Positions 1 to 9,428 of a stretch of DNA of 12,162 nt are shown one piece after another. Origin of the DNA: Pseudomonadota bacterium (lineage in GTDB: Bacteria; Pseudomonadota; Gammaproteobacteria; Burkholderiales; SG8-39). The translations under genes were made by a program, and so were the position numbers. The notes beneath the pieces are model-generated. The model saw only the letters and a program-made list of their open reading frames with translations. It was not told the DNA's origin and did no database searches. The first letter of the stretch is position 1. Each line of letters starts with the position of its first letter. Where the stretch lies: contig JAKAIH010000024.1 of the NCBI GenBank assembly GCA_021825225.1, positions 1-12,162 of the forward strand, given 5' to 3'.

Positions 1-280
1 GGCGATCGAGATCATGCTGAACTCACCACTGATCGCCGACCTGATTTTCAAGGGAGAGGTGCACGAAATCAAGGAAATCATGAAGAAGTCGCGCGAGCTC
101 GGCATGCAGACCTTCGACCAGGCCCTGTTCGATCTGTACGAGGCGGGCAAGATCAGCTACGAGGATGCGCTGCGGAACGCCGACTCCGTCAACGATCTGC
201 GCCTCAACATCAAGCTGCACGGCAAGGAGTCGCAGAATCGCGACATCACGGCCGGCATCGAGCACCTGAACATCGTCTGA
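1..280 (+). CDS. pilU: Type IV pilus retraction ATPase PilU, C-terminal end (5' truncated by window edge)
   Basis: This is the last 93 codons of a gene whose reading frame is open to the left edge (first complete codon at 2-4), so the methionine at 14-16 is internal, not a start. The residues read AIEIMLNSPLIADLI, then HEIKEIMKKSRELGMQTFDQAL and a tail with SYEDALRNADSVNDLRL. This is the C-terminal domain of the PilT/PilU secretion-ATPase family. The HEIKE-MK-S-ELGMQTFDQAL pattern and the extended tail after the NDLRL motif fit PilU better than PilT. PilU is a cytoplasmic hexameric ATPase that works with PilT in pilus retraction and twitching motility. The Walker motifs lie outside the window. 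It converges on gyrB across a 52-bp gap. PilU rather than a PilT paralogue is an inference from this end only. Confidence 0.85.
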   Translation, partial: AIEIMLNSPLIADLIFKGEVHEIKEIMKKSRELGMQTFDQALFDLYEAGKISYEDALRNADSVNDLRLNIKLHGKESQNRDITAGIEHLNIV

Positions 281-332
281 TTCGGGCGAGGCCGCGAACC
301 CGCCCGGCATCGGGTCCCGCCGCGCGGCGACG

Positions 333-2822
<2,490 letters not shown>

Positions 2823-2829
2823 CTACCGG

Positions 2830-3933
2830 TCAGATGCGCATCGGCATGACGACATACTTGAAATTTTCGTTCCCCGGAACGGTGATCAGGGCGCTGGAGT
2901 TGGCGTCGCCCAAAGCACACTCGACTTCGCTGCAAGATAGATTGTTAAGCACGTCCTGCAGATAGTTGACGTTGAAACCTATATCCAGGGCCTCGCCGGT
3001 GTAAGTCACGTCGAGTTCTTCCTGCGCTTCTTCCTGCTCGTTATTGCTGCAGATGATTTTCAGACTGCCGTTGGCCAGCACCCAGCGCACACCCTTAAAT
3101 TTCTCGTTGGTGAGAATCGCAGCGCGTTGCAGGGCCTGCAGGAGCACGGTCCGGCCAAGCAGCAGCTTTTTATCGTGCGTAGTCGGGATCACACGGGTGT
3201 AATCGGGAAATTTCCCGTCCACCAGCTTGGAGATAAGCACAATGCCACCGAAGCTGAAACGCGCCTGCGTCGGCGACAGTTCAACTTCTACCGGATCATC
3301 GCTATCGGACAGCAGCTTGGACAGCTCGATAATCGTCTTGCGCGGCAGGATCACTTCCTGCGTTCCATCGGTCTTGTGCGCTGCGCTTGCCAGCGCAAGG
3401 CGGTGACCGTCGGTGGCCACAACCGTAATCTTGTCGCCTGACGATACCAGCAGCAAGCCGTTGAGATAGTAGCGAATGTCCTGCTGGGCCATGGCGTATT
3501 GCACCGATAGAAACAATTGCTTCAGTACCTTCTGCGGCAAACTCATCTTGGTGCTGGCGCCTTCTGCCAGGGATAGTTTGGGGAAATCCTCCGCCGGCAA
3601 AGTTTGCAGGTTAAAGCGGCTCTTGGCGGCCTTTACCTGAAGTTTCTTTTCCTGCAACGCCAAGGTTACTTCCGATTGTTCGGGTAGGGCACGCAGAATG
3701 TCCAGCAGTTTGCGCGCGCCAACGGTTATCGATTTTGCTTCTCCGGGGTTGTCGCACACCGCCCGGGCAGATATCTGAATCTCGATGTCCGTGGCAACGA
3801 TAGTGATGTCGCTGCCTTTGCGTTCCAGCAAAACATTGGAAAGAATAGGCAATGTATGGCGGCGCTCGATGATGCCGGAAACAGCATAGAGTGGCTCGAG
3901 CAAGGTCTCCCTGTTTATCCTAATAGTATTCAT
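2830..3933 (-). CDS. dnaN: DNA polymerase III sliding clamp (beta subunit)
   Basis: Forms the dimeric ring that tethers polymerase III and other repair and replication factors to DNA. The 367 residues are the usual family length, with three repeated clamp domains. Recognisable segments are the start MNTIRINRETLLEPL, HTLPILSNVLL near 26-36, LPAEDFPKL at 112-120, ATDGHRLA at 173-180 (partner-binding cleft), and the C-terminal VMPMRI at 362-367, which completes that cleft. The ATG at 3931-3933 is supported by a clear Shine-Dalgarno CCAGGA (3941-3946 on the complementary strand) with 7 nt spacing. It lies 198 bp downstream of dnaA and 76 bp upstream of gyrB, all on the same strand. The AT-rich dnaA-dnaN gap probably contributes its own promoter activity. 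Confidence 0.98.
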   Translation of the reverse strand: MNTIRINRETLLEPLYAVSGIIERRHTLPILSNVLLERKGSDITIVATDIEIQISARAVCDNPGEAKSITVGARKLLDILRALPEQSEVTLALQEKKLQVKAAKSRFNLQTLPAEDFPKLSLAEGASTKMSLPQKVLKQLFLSVQYAMAQQDIRYYLNGLLLVSSGDKITVVATDGHRLALASAAHKTDGTQEVILPRKTIIELSKLLSDSDDPVEVELSPTQARFSFGGIVLISKLVDGKFPDYTRVIPTTHDKKLLLGRTVLLQALQRAAILTNEKFKGVRWVLANGSLKIICSNNEQEEAQEELDVTYTGEALDIGFNVNYLQDVLNNLSCSEVECALGDANSSALITVPGNENFKYVVMPMRI

Positions 3934-3940
3934 TATATTT

Positions 3941-3946
3941 TCCTGG
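3941..3946 (-). promoter_or_regulatory. Ribosome binding site of dnaN
   Basis: The minus-strand sequence CCAGGA sits 7 nt before the dnaN ATG. It is a good match to the anti-Shine-Dalgarno complement and fixes the start. Confidence 0.7.
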
Positions 3947-4058
3947 TAATGATGATAATGGCGCTGCTTTCCGGGAATATCGTTCTATTTTCCTTTTTAT
4001 TCATATTGCTGCGCTATCTCTATCGCCTGTATAAGCCTGTGGACATTTTTTTACGGAT

Positions 4059-4067
4059 TGTGGATAG
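4059..4067 (-). promoter_or_regulatory. DnaA box, one mismatch (CTATCCACA)
   Basis: On the minus strand the 9-mer reads CTATCCACA and differs from TTATCCACA only at the first base. It lies in the AT-rich dnaA-dnaN gap together with other box-like 9-mers. Confidence 0.55.
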
Positions 4068-4093
4068 AAAAACGTTTCGAAGAAATGACCGAT

Positions 4094-4102
4094 TAATCCA
4101 CA
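4094..4102 (+). promoter_or_regulatory. DnaA box, one mismatch (TAATCCACA)
   Basis: The plus-strand 9-mer TAATCCACA differs from TTATCCACA only at the second base. It lies 30 bp downstream of the dnaA stop codon and is oriented opposite to the box at 4059-4067. Confidence 0.5.
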
Positions 4103-4131
4103 GGAAGCCAATAACTTGTCACCAGCGCATT

Positions 4132-5463
4132 TCATCCCTTGAGGACCTGTTCGAGGACGTGATAGTCGTGGTTGATCTCGGTGTGTTTTTCGCGCAGTGA
4201 CGCGATGGTGCGGCACGCGTGCAATACGGTGGTGTGATCGCGGTTGCCGAAGGCGTCGCCTATATCGGGCAGGCTGTGTTGGGTGAGTTCCTTGGCCAGT
4301 GCCATGGCCATCTGCCGCGGCCGGGCGACATTGCGGCTGCGTTTTTTCGAGTGCATGTCGGAAATCTTGATCTTATAGAATTCCGCCACGGTCTTTTGAA
4401 TGTTGTCGATTGAAATCTGCCGGTTCTGCACCGACAGTAGATCCTTGAGTGCTTCCTTGGCCAAGTCGAGCGAAATGTCCTTGCCATTGAATCTGGAAAA
4501 GGCGATGACGCTTTTCAGCGCCCCCTCCAGTTCGCGCACATTGGAGCGGATGTGCTTGGCAATGAAAAATGCGACTTCCTCGTCCAGGTGCACGGAAATG
4601 GCTTCGGCCTTCTTTTGCACGATCGCCACGCGCATCTCCTGTTCCGGCGGCTCGATGCCGACCGAAAGTCCCCAGGAGAAGCGCGACTTGAGCCTTTCCT
4701 CGATGCCGCTGATGTCTTTGGGGTAAGTGTCGCAGGTAATGATAACTTGCTTATGCGCTTCGATCAGTGCGTTGAAGGCGTAGAAAAATTCCTCCTGGGT
4801 GCGGTCCTTGCCGCTGAAAAACTGGATATCGTCGATCAATAGCAGATCGAGCGAATGGTAATAGCGCTTGAACTCATCGAAAGACTTCTGATGGTAAGCG
4901 CGCACTACGTCGGAGATGTACTGCGCCGCATGCAAATAGCGCACCTTGGCGGTGGGGTGTTGCGCCAGCACGTTGTTGCCCACCGCGTGGATCAGGTGCG
5001 TCTTTCCCAGGCCGACGCCGCCGTAGACGAAAAGGGGGTTATAGGAGGTGCCGGGGTGCTCGGATACCTGCAGTCCCGCCGCGCGAGCGAGCTGGTTGGC
5101 TTTGCCGATAACGAAACTGTCGAAAGTGAACTCCGGAATCAGTCCCGCTTTCTCGTGGCCGCTGGAACGCCGGCGCACCGGTTGGGTGATGGAGGCCGGC
5201 GCGGGCTTGGCCGCAGCTTCGGTTTGCGCCATGGCGAGGCTTACGCGTATGGGCGAGGAAAAATACTCGGCCGCCATTGCCTCGATACGCGCAAGATAGC
5301 GGTTCTTGATCCAGTCCAGGACGAAGCGGTTCGGCGCCAGCAGAGCGATCTGCCCTGAAGGCGTCTTGCTGTCGAGTCGGAGCGGCTTGATCCAGGTGTT
5401 GAACTGCTGTGCCGGGAGTTCATTCTCCAAACGGCTCAGGCAGGAAAGCCAGAATCTTTCCAT
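4132..5463 (-). CDS. dnaA: Chromosomal replication initiator protein DnaA
   Basis: AAA+ ATPase that binds DnaA boxes, melts the origin and loads DnaB helicase; it also acts as a transcription regulator. The 443 residues are typical. Domain I covers about 1-75 ([17 protein letters not shown], with W24 in the FNTWIKPL segment), followed by a short linker rich in Ala, Pro and Arg (about 80-108). Domain III has Walker [10 protein letters not shown] at 148-156, Walker B LLIDDIQF at 208-215, [11 protein letters not shown] with Arg257 and Arg261 (arginine-finger region), and sensor 2 [10 protein letters not shown] with Arg310. Domain IV carries the DnaA signature [11 protein letters not shown] at 408-418. 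The start is ATG at 5461-5463, with a weak CAGGG just upstream. It is divergent from rpmH across 180 bp and co-directional with dnaN and gyrB. A perfect DnaA box about 80 bp upstream suggests autoregulation. Confidence 0.98.
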   Translation of the reverse strand: MERFWLSCLSRLENELPAQQFNTWIKPLRLDSKTPSGQIALLAPNRFVLDWIKNRYLARIEAMAAEYFSSPIRVSLAMAQTEAAAKPAPASITQPVRRRSSGHEKAGLIPEFTFDSFVIGKANQLARAAGLQVSEHPGTSYNPLFVYGGVGLGKTHLIHAVGNNVLAQHPTAKVRYLHAAQYISDVVRAYHQKSFDEFKRYYHSLDLLLIDDIQFFSGKDRTQEEFFYAFNALIEAHKQVIITCDTYPKDISGIEERLKSRFSWGLSVGIEPPEQEMRVAIVQKKAEAISVHLDEEVAFFIAKHIRSNVRELEGALKSVIAFSRFNGKDISLDLAKEALKDLLSVQNRQISIDNIQKTVAEFYKIKISDMHSKKRSRNVARPRQMAMALAKELTQHSLPDIGDAFGNRDHTTVLHACRTIASLREKHTEINHDYHVLEQVLKG

Positions 5464-5517
5464 GGCCCTGTTTTAGTATGTAGTGAAGCTTGGGATTGAA
5501 GGCGGAATCTAGAGTGT

Positions 5518-5546
5518 ATTTTAGCCTTTTGCGGAAAAGTTATCCA
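5518..5546 (-). promoter_or_regulatory. Putative dnaA promoter overlapped by a DnaA box
   Basis: On the minus strand, TAAAAT (5518-5523, 5 of 6 to the -10 consensus) lies 17 bp from TGGATA (5541-5546, 4 of 6 to the -35 consensus). The -35 hexamer falls inside the perfect DnaA box. If the promoter is real, DnaA binding would block it, matching the known autorepression of dnaA in other bacteria. This is a consensus match only. Confidence 0.4.
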
Positions 5547-5548
5547 CA
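5540..5548 (+). promoter_or_regulatory. Perfect DnaA box (TTATCCACA)
   Basis: Exact match to the strong consensus TTATCCACA, followed by GG. It is the only perfect box seen in the two dnaA-flanking gaps and lies 77 bp upstream of the dnaA start codon. Confidence 0.85.
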
Positions 5549-5572
5549 GGCATTTATTCGGCCAGGCAGCAG

Positions 5573-5613
5573 AATGCCGTTGACATAAAACGGCATTTTA
5601 AGGTTAAATGCCG
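5573..5613. repeat. Three AATGCCG half-sites in alternating orientation across the rpmH promoter
   Basis: AATGCCGTT at 5573-5581 and its exact reverse complement AACGGCATT at 5589-5597 are separated by 7 bp. The second arm also pairs with a third copy downstream: CGGCATTT at 5591-5598 against AAATGCCG at 5606-5613, again with a 7-bp spacer. The arrangement is right-left-right. The first dyad covers the -35 hexamer and the third copy covers the -10 hexamer of the rpmH promoter, so it looks like an operator or an origin-associated protein-binding array. The protein that would bind it is unknown. Confidence 0.7.
5580..5609 (+). promoter_or_regulatory. Sigma70-type promoter of rpmH operon
   Basis: A perfect -35 hexamer TTGACA (5580-5585) is followed after 18 bp by TTAAAT (5604-5609, 4 of 6 to TATAAT). 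Transcription would begin near 5616, leaving a leader of about 28 nt before the rpmH ATG. This is a plausible main promoter for rpmH-rnpA-yidD-yidC and perhaps mnmE. Confidence 0.65.
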
Positions 5614-5643
5614 GGTTCTGTCGCAAGCAAAAAGAGCCTTATC

Positions 5644-5778
5644 ATGAAGCGCACCTATCAGCCATCCGTAGTCCGCAGAAAACGCACCCACGGCTTCCTC
5701 GTGCGCATGCGCACCCGCGGCGGTCGCGCGGTCATACGCGCACGCCGAGCCCGCGGCCGAGCCCGCCTTTCGGTTTGA
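5644..5778 (+). CDS. rpmH: 50S ribosomal protein L34
   Basis: A 44-residue, strongly basic protein of the large ribosomal subunit. It begins [18 protein letters not shown] and continues [20 protein letters not shown], matching the L34 family end to end at the usual length of 44-46. Arginine replaces many of the lysines seen in lower-GC relatives. The ATG at 5644 is the only sensible start; upstream, AAGAG gives a weak ribosome binding site. Its stop TGA (5776-5778) overlaps the TTG start of rnpA by sharing the bases TTGA, so the two genes are probably translationally coupled. The rpmH-rnpA pairing beside dnaA is a highly conserved bacterial arrangement. Confidence 0.97.
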   Translation: MKRTYQPSVVRRKRTHGFLVRMRTRGGRAVIRARRARGRARLSV

Positions 5779-6137
5779 GGTCGAGCTCCCAGCTCGGCTT
5801 CTCCAGGGAGCAAAGACTGCGCCGCAAGGCGCAAATTACGTCAGTGCTCGCCCGCGGGCGGTCTACAAGCGGCGGCAGCATGCAGCTGCATTCGCTGCCC
5901 AGCACCAGCGGCCCACGCCTGGGGGTAATTGCCGGCCGGCACGCTTGGCCGCGGGCGGTCGACCGCAACCGCTTCCGCCGCCTGGTGCGCGAGGCTTTCC
6001 GGGTGCTGCAGCATCGCCTGCAGCCGCGCGACTACCTGGTCAGGGCGCGCAATCCACAGCGTGCAGCGCCTGACGCCGCCGAAATTAAGAAGTTGCTGCT
6101 CGCGTGGTGCAAGACCGAAACAGAGAGGCAAGCGTGA
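5775..6137 (+). CDS. rnpA: Ribonuclease P protein component
   Basis: Small basic protein that binds the RNase P RNA (rnpB, not in the window) and assists 5' maturation of tRNAs. The 120 residues include [17 protein letters not shown] at 9-25, the family's N-terminal F-R-RL pattern; PRLGVIAG at 47-54; and the RNR signature [14 protein letters not shown] at 63-76, the RNA-binding helix. YLVRARN follows near 87-93. The start chosen is TTG at 5775, overlapping the rpmH stop. It places the FSRE motif at residue 9, close to the position in relatives. The next in-frame ATG (residue 36) would delete the conserved N-terminus. The stop overlaps the yidD start. A TTG start here is uncommon but fits translational coupling. 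Confidence 0.95.
   Translation: MRSSSQLGFSREQRLRRKAQITSVLARGRSTSGGSMQLHSLPSTSGPRLGVIAGRHAWPRAVDRNRFRRLVREAFRVLQHRLQPRDYLVRARNPQRAAPDAAEIKKLLLAWCKTETERQA
6122..6128 (+). promoter_or_regulatory. Ribosome binding site of yidD, inside the rnpA 3' end
   Basis: AGAGAGG lies 5 nt upstream of the GTG at 6134 and decides that start over the GTG at 6104 in the same frame. Confidence 0.65.
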
Positions 6138-6343
6138 GCCGGTTGCTGCTCCTCCTGATAAAAGCCTACCGCTACGGCATCAGCCCGTTGCTCGGACCCA
6201 GTTGCCGCTTTTTCCCCACGTGTTCGGAGTATGCTGCGCAAGCTATCGAGAAGCATGGCGCCGGCTATGGCGGGTGGCTTGCGCTCAAGCGCATCGCACG
6301 CTGCCATCCCTGGCATCCCGGCGGTTATGACCCAATTCCCTGA
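6134..6343 (+). CDS. yidD: Membrane protein insertion efficiency factor YidD
   Basis: Small membrane-associated protein encoded beside yidC in most bacteria and reported to help YidC-dependent insertion. The 69 residues start with an amphipathic or hydrophobic stretch ([18 protein letters not shown]), then [13 protein letters not shown], and end [18 protein letters not shown], the full family signature with three conserved cysteines (24, 30, 57). The chosen start is GTG at 6134, overlapping the rnpA stop (bases GTGA) and preceded by AGAGAGG. An in-frame GTG at 6104 would add ten residues but has no comparable ribosome binding site. The yidC start follows 6 bp after the stop, so rnpA, yidD and yidC are almost certainly co-transcribed. 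Confidence 0.95.
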   Translation: MSRLLLLLIKAYRYGISPLLGPSCRFFPTCSEYAAQAIEKHGAGYGGWLALKRIARCHPWHPGGYDPIP

Positions 6344-6349
6344 GCCCAA

Positions 6350-8011
6350 ATGGATACGCAACGACTGATTCTGTTTTTCGTATTTTCCTTCTCGCTTCTG
6401 CTGCTGTGGGATTCGTGGCAGAAGGAGCAGCATCCGCCTGTAACCGCAATCGCCCAAAGTGCAAGAGCGGGTGCCGCGGGGGCGACGGTGCCCAGCCCGA
6501 GCGTGCCGACGCAGTCGACGCCTGCGCTGCAGCAACAGCCCGGCGACGCGATCCCGCCGGCGCAGGCAGCACAAGCAAAGCGCGAGCAACTGACGGTCAA
6601 GACGGACAATTTCATCGCAGACATTGACTTGCAGGGCGGCGACATCGTGCGCCTGGAACTGCCCAAGCAAAAGGACACGCTGGACGAGAACGCAAATTTC
6701 GTTCTCTTCAGCCCGGCGCACCATTATTACGCAGAAAGCGGCCTGATCGGCCCCGGCCTGCCGACGCACAAAACCATCTATACGGCCGAAGCGAAAGAGT
6801 ACGCGCTCGCACCGGGACAGGACAAGTTGCAGGTGCGGCTCGAAGCTCCCGGCCCCGAAGGGGTGAAGACGGTGAAGATCATCACCTTCCATCGCGGAAG
6901 CTATGTGATCGACATCACCCATGAAATCGTCAACGACAGCGCGGTCCCCGTGTCCGCCCACGCCTACTTTCAGTTTCTGCGCGACGAGAATCCGCCGGCT
7001 GGCGATCCGAAGATGGTGCACACTTATACGGGCCCTGCAATTTACACCGAGCAGGATAAATTCCATAAGATTCCGTTCACGGACCTGGACAAAGACAAGG
7101 CCAGTTACCCCAAGACCGCCGACAACGGCTGGATCGCGATGCTGCAGCATTATTTCGTCAGCGCCTGGCTGCCGAAGGAAGGGATCCCGCGCGAGTACTA
7201 CGCCAAGCCGCTGGCGGACAAGCTGTATTCGGTCGGAGTGATCCTGCCGGTGGCTGCGATTGCGCCCCATGCCACCGGCAGCGTAACGGTTTCCCTCTAT
7301 GCGGGGCCGCAGGAACAAGCGGCGTTGAAGGATATCGCGCCCGGGCTCAATCTGACCGTCGATTACGGCTGGCTTACCGTGATTGCCTCGCCCATATTCT
7401 CGCTGCTGCAGTTCCTGCACAAATGGGTAGGGAACTGGGGTGTGGCTATCATCCTGCTTACCGTGATGATCAAGGCGGTCTTCTTCCCGCTGTCGGCGGC
7501 GAGCTACAAGTCCATGGCCAAGATGAAGCTGGTGACGCCGCGCATGACCAAGCTGCGCGAGCAATACGGCAACGACCGGGCACGCCTGAACCAGGCGATG
7601 ATGGAGCTGTACAAGACCGAGAAAATAAACCCCCTCGGCGGCTGCCTGCCGATCGTGGTGCAGATCCCGGTGTTCATTTCCCTGTATTGGGTGCTGCTGG
7701 CCAGCGTCGAGTTGCGTCACGCCCCATTTTATTTTTGGATACATGACCTGTCGGCGCAGGACCCTTACTACGTGCTGCCGATTCTGATGATGGGCTCGAT
7801 GCTGGTCCAGACCAAACTCAACCCGGTGCCGCCTGACCCGGTGCAGGCCAAAGTCATGATGATCATGCCCTTCGCCTTCGGCGTGATGTTTTTCTTTTTC
7901 CCCGCCGGCCTGGTGCTCTACTGGCTGGTCAACAATATTCTCTCCATCGCGCAACAGTGGCAGATCAGTCGCATGATGGGGGGGGGCGACAAGGCCCGTC
8001 CGCACCGCTGA
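6350..8011 (+). CDS. yidC: Membrane protein insertase YidC
   Basis: Inner-membrane insertase acting alone or with SecYEG. The 553 residues match the Gram-negative form. A first membrane helix covers about 5-20. A Pro/Ala/Gln-rich linker (about 28-75) leads into the large periplasmic P1 domain to about 340. The conserved insertase core follows, with membrane segments near 362-382, 432-452, 472-488, 501-517 and 519-535. Core landmarks are SYKSMAKMK at 385-393, EKINPLGGCLPIVVQIPVF at 424-442 and WIHDLSAQDPYYVLPIL at 463-479. The basic residue in the hydrophilic groove, Arg366 in E. coli, aligns with Lys375 here. The short tail GGGDKARPHR is encoded across a run of nine G (7978-7986). The start ATG has little Shine-Dalgarno, so coupling to yidD is likely. 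A 73-bp gap precedes mnmE. Confidence 0.98.
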   Translation: MDTQRLILFFVFSFSLLLLWDSWQKEQHPPVTAIAQSARAGAAGATVPSPSVPTQSTPALQQQPGDAIPPAQAAQAKREQLTVKTDNFIADIDLQGGDIVRLELPKQKDTLDENANFVLFSPAHHYYAESGLIGPGLPTHKTIYTAEAKEYALAPGQDKLQVRLEAPGPEGVKTVKIITFHRGSYVIDITHEIVNDSAVPVSAHAYFQFLRDENPPAGDPKMVHTYTGPAIYTEQDKFHKIPFTDLDKDKASYPKTADNGWIAMLQHYFVSAWLPKEGIPREYYAKPLADKLYSVGVILPVAAIAPHATGSVTVSLYAGPQEQAALKDIAPGLNLTVDYGWLTVIASPIFSLLQFLHKWVGNWGVAIILLTVMIKAVFFPLSAASYKSMAKMKLVTPRMTKLREQYGNDRARLNQAMMELYKTEKINPLGGCLPIVVQIPVFISLYWVLLASVELRHAPFYFWIHDLSAQDPYYVLPILMMGSMLVQTKLNPVPPDPVQAKVMMIMPFAFGVMFFFFPAGLVLYWLVNNILSIAQQWQISRMMGGGDKARPHR

Positions 8012-8071
8012 CGCTGGGCGTGCCTGCGGCTATCCTGGCTGACGCGGCCCCGCTCTCGGTAACGGCATCTC

Positions 8072-8076
8072 GGAGG
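8072..8076 (+). promoter_or_regulatory. Ribosome binding site of mnmE
   Basis: A full GGAGG lies 8 nt before the GTG at 8085 and supports that non-ATG start. Confidence 0.75.
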
Positions 8077-8084
8077 GCCGGCCG

Positions 8085-9428
8085 GTGACCCAGCGCGATG
8101 AACCGATTGCGGCTATAGCCACCGCTCCCGGACGCGGCGGCATCGGCGTAGTGCGAGTCTCGGGGAAAAATCTGGCGCCGTTGGCGCAGGCGCTGCTGGG
8201 CAAGTTGCCCGCCCCTCGACAGGCGGTCAGGTCAGCCTTCCGCGACGCGCGTGGTGCCGCCCTCGACGACGGTATAGCCCTTTATTTCCCGGCGCCGCGC
8301 TCCTATACCGGCGAGGACGTGCTCGAGTTGCAGGGCCATGGCGGGCCGGTGGTGATGCAGCTGTTGCTCCAGCGCTGCGTCGAGTTAGGCGCACGCCTGG
8401 CCGAGCCCGGGGAATTCACCCGGCGCGCATTTCTCAACGACAAACTGGATCTGGCGCAGGCCGAGAGCGTGGCCGACTTGATCGAGGCGGCCACCGCCAG
8501 CGCTGCGCGTTGCGCGCTACGCTCGCTGCGCGGCGAATTCTCGGCTGCGATCGAAGAGTTGCTGCAGCAGCTGATCGAGCTGCGCATGCTGGTGGAGGCG
8601 ACGCTGGATTTTCCCGACGAGGAACTCGATCCATTGGACCGGGCTGGCGCTCGGGAACGCCACGCCAAGCTGGTGGATGCGATAAATTCCGCTCTCGCGA
8701 AAAGCCGGCAGGGCAGCCTGCTGCGGACTGGCCTGCAGGTAGTGCTGGCGGGTCGGCCGAACGTGGGCAAGTCCAGCCTGTTGAATCGCCTCGCGGGCGA
8801 AGAACTGGCCATCGTCACCGCCATTCCCGGCACCACGCGCGACAGCGTGCGCCAGACGATCCAGATCGATGGTGTGCCGCTCAACATTGTCGATACCGCC
8901 GGCCTGCGCGATACCGAGGACGAAGTCGAGCGCATGGGCATCGCGCGCACCTGGAGCGAAATCGGCAGGGCCGATGTAGTGCTGCTGCTGGTCGATGCGC
9001 GCACCGGCGTGACCGAGGAGGACTTGGAACTGGTGCGGCGCATCCCCCGGGGCGTAAGGCGCGTATTCGTGCACAACAAGATCGACCTCGTCGGTGGTGC
9101 TCCACTGGTGCAGCGTGATCAGGCCGCGACCAAGCTGTATCTATCGGCTAAGAGCGGTAGCGGCATGGAGTTGCTGCGCGCCGAGCTGCTCGCCGTTGCG
9201 GGCTGGCAGCCGGGCGCGGAAGACTTGTTCATGGCGCGCGAGCGCCATCTCGTGGCGCTGCGTCAAGCGGCGCAGTATGCGGCCAGGGCCGGAGAGCAAT
9301 TCGACCGGCCGGAGCTGTTTGCCGAGGAGCTGCGCCTGGCGCAGGAGCAACTCAACAGCATCACCGGCGAATTCGCGGCCGATGACCTGCTGGGGGAAAT
9401 CTTCTCCCGGTTCTGTATTGGTAAGTGA
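8085..9428 (+). CDS. mnmE: tRNA uridine-5-carboxymethylaminomethyl modification GTPase MnmE
   Basis: GTPase that with MnmG (not in the window) adds the cmnm5 group to wobble uridine 34 of certain tRNAs in the cytoplasm. The 447 residues are the normal length. The N-terminal folate-binding domain begins [21 protein letters not shown] (7-27) and has [14 protein letters not shown] at 74-87. The inserted G domain shows the P-loop GRPNVGKS at 223-230, the switch segment PGTTRD at 248-253, DTAG at 270-273, NKID at 331-334 and SAK at 354-356. The C-terminus ends FSRFCIGK, with the conserved cysteine at 444. The GTG start has a strong GGAGG at good spacing. It follows yidC by 73 bp on the same strand, the standard neighbourhood in proteobacteria. 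Confidence 0.98.
   Translation: MTQRDEPIAAIATAPGRGGIGVVRVSGKNLAPLAQALLGKLPAPRQAVRSAFRDARGAALDDGIALYFPAPRSYTGEDVLELQGHGGPVVMQLLLQRCVELGARLAEPGEFTRRAFLNDKLDLAQAESVADLIEAATASAARCALRSLRGEFSAAIEELLQQLIELRMLVEATLDFPDEELDPLDRAGARERHAKLVDAINSALAKSRQGSLLRTGLQVVLAGRPNVGKSSLLNRLAGEELAIVTAIPGTTRDSVRQTIQIDGVPLNIVDTAGLRDTEDEVERMGIARTWSEIGRADVVLLLVDARTGVTEEDLELVRRIPRGVRRVFVHNKIDLVGGAPLVQRDQAATKLYLSAKSGSGMELLRAELLAVAGWQPGAEDLFMARERHLVALRQAAQYAARAGEQFDRPELFAEELRLAQEQLNSITGEFAADDLLGEIFSRFCIGK

Larger units (their letters stand above)
3934..4131. other. dnaA-dnaN intergenic region with degenerate DnaA-box cluster (possible origin element)
   Basis: This 198-bp gap is clearly more AT-rich than the surrounding genes. 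It has T-rich runs around 3984-4003 and 4046-4052. It contains several TTATCCACA-like 9-mers within about 80 bp: TAATCCACA at 4094-4102 (+, one mismatch), CTATCCACA at 4059-4067 (-, one mismatch), ATGTCCACA at 4038-4046 (-, two mismatches), and a weaker TTATACAGG at 4026-4034 (-, two mismatches). Origins or origin sub-regions next to dnaA, on either side of the gene, are well known in bacteria. Whether this gap, the dnaA-rpmH gap or both act as oriC cannot be settled from sequence alone. It must also contain the dnaN leader. Confidence 0.5.
5464..5643. other. Divergent dnaA/rpmH intergenic region, candidate oriC
   Basis: This 180-bp gap separates the two divergent arms of the origin cluster, the classical position for oriC in many proteobacteria. 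It holds one perfect DnaA box (5540-5548), a putative leftward dnaA promoter, a strong rightward rpmH promoter and a three-copy AATGCCG repeat. Only one clear DnaA box is present, which is few for a complete oriC, so the function may be shared with the dnaA-dnaN gap. The strand switch here means genes on both sides are read co-directionally with forks leaving this point. Confidence 0.5.

Noticed and set aside
14..280. pilU fragment treated as a complete 88-residue protein from the ATG at 14
   Set aside because: The frame is open to the window edge and the residues before the ATG (AIEI) continue the family sequence, so this Met is internal.
283..328. GC-rich dyads between convergent pilU and gyrB (CGGGCG 283-288 with CGCCCG 301-306; palindrome GCCGCGCGGC 319-328)
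   Set aside because: The stems are short, the first has a 12-nt loop, and neither is followed by a T-tract on either strand, so I do not call an intrinsic terminator.
5701..5714. Perfect 14-bp palindrome GTGCGCATGCGCAC inside rpmH
   Set aside because: It encodes the conserved VRMR segment of L34 with Arg codons CGC, so codon choice explains it well enough.
6050..6058. DnaA-box-like 9-mer CAATCCACA in rnpA
   Set aside because: Two mismatches and inside a coding sequence away from the AT-rich gaps; expected by chance.
6032..8005. 657-codon minus-strand open frame opposite yidC
   Set aside because: It lies entirely antisense to well-supported yidD/yidC/rnpA sequence and its translation (His/Arg/Gln-rich) resembles no family. 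It is a by-product of GC-rich codon use.
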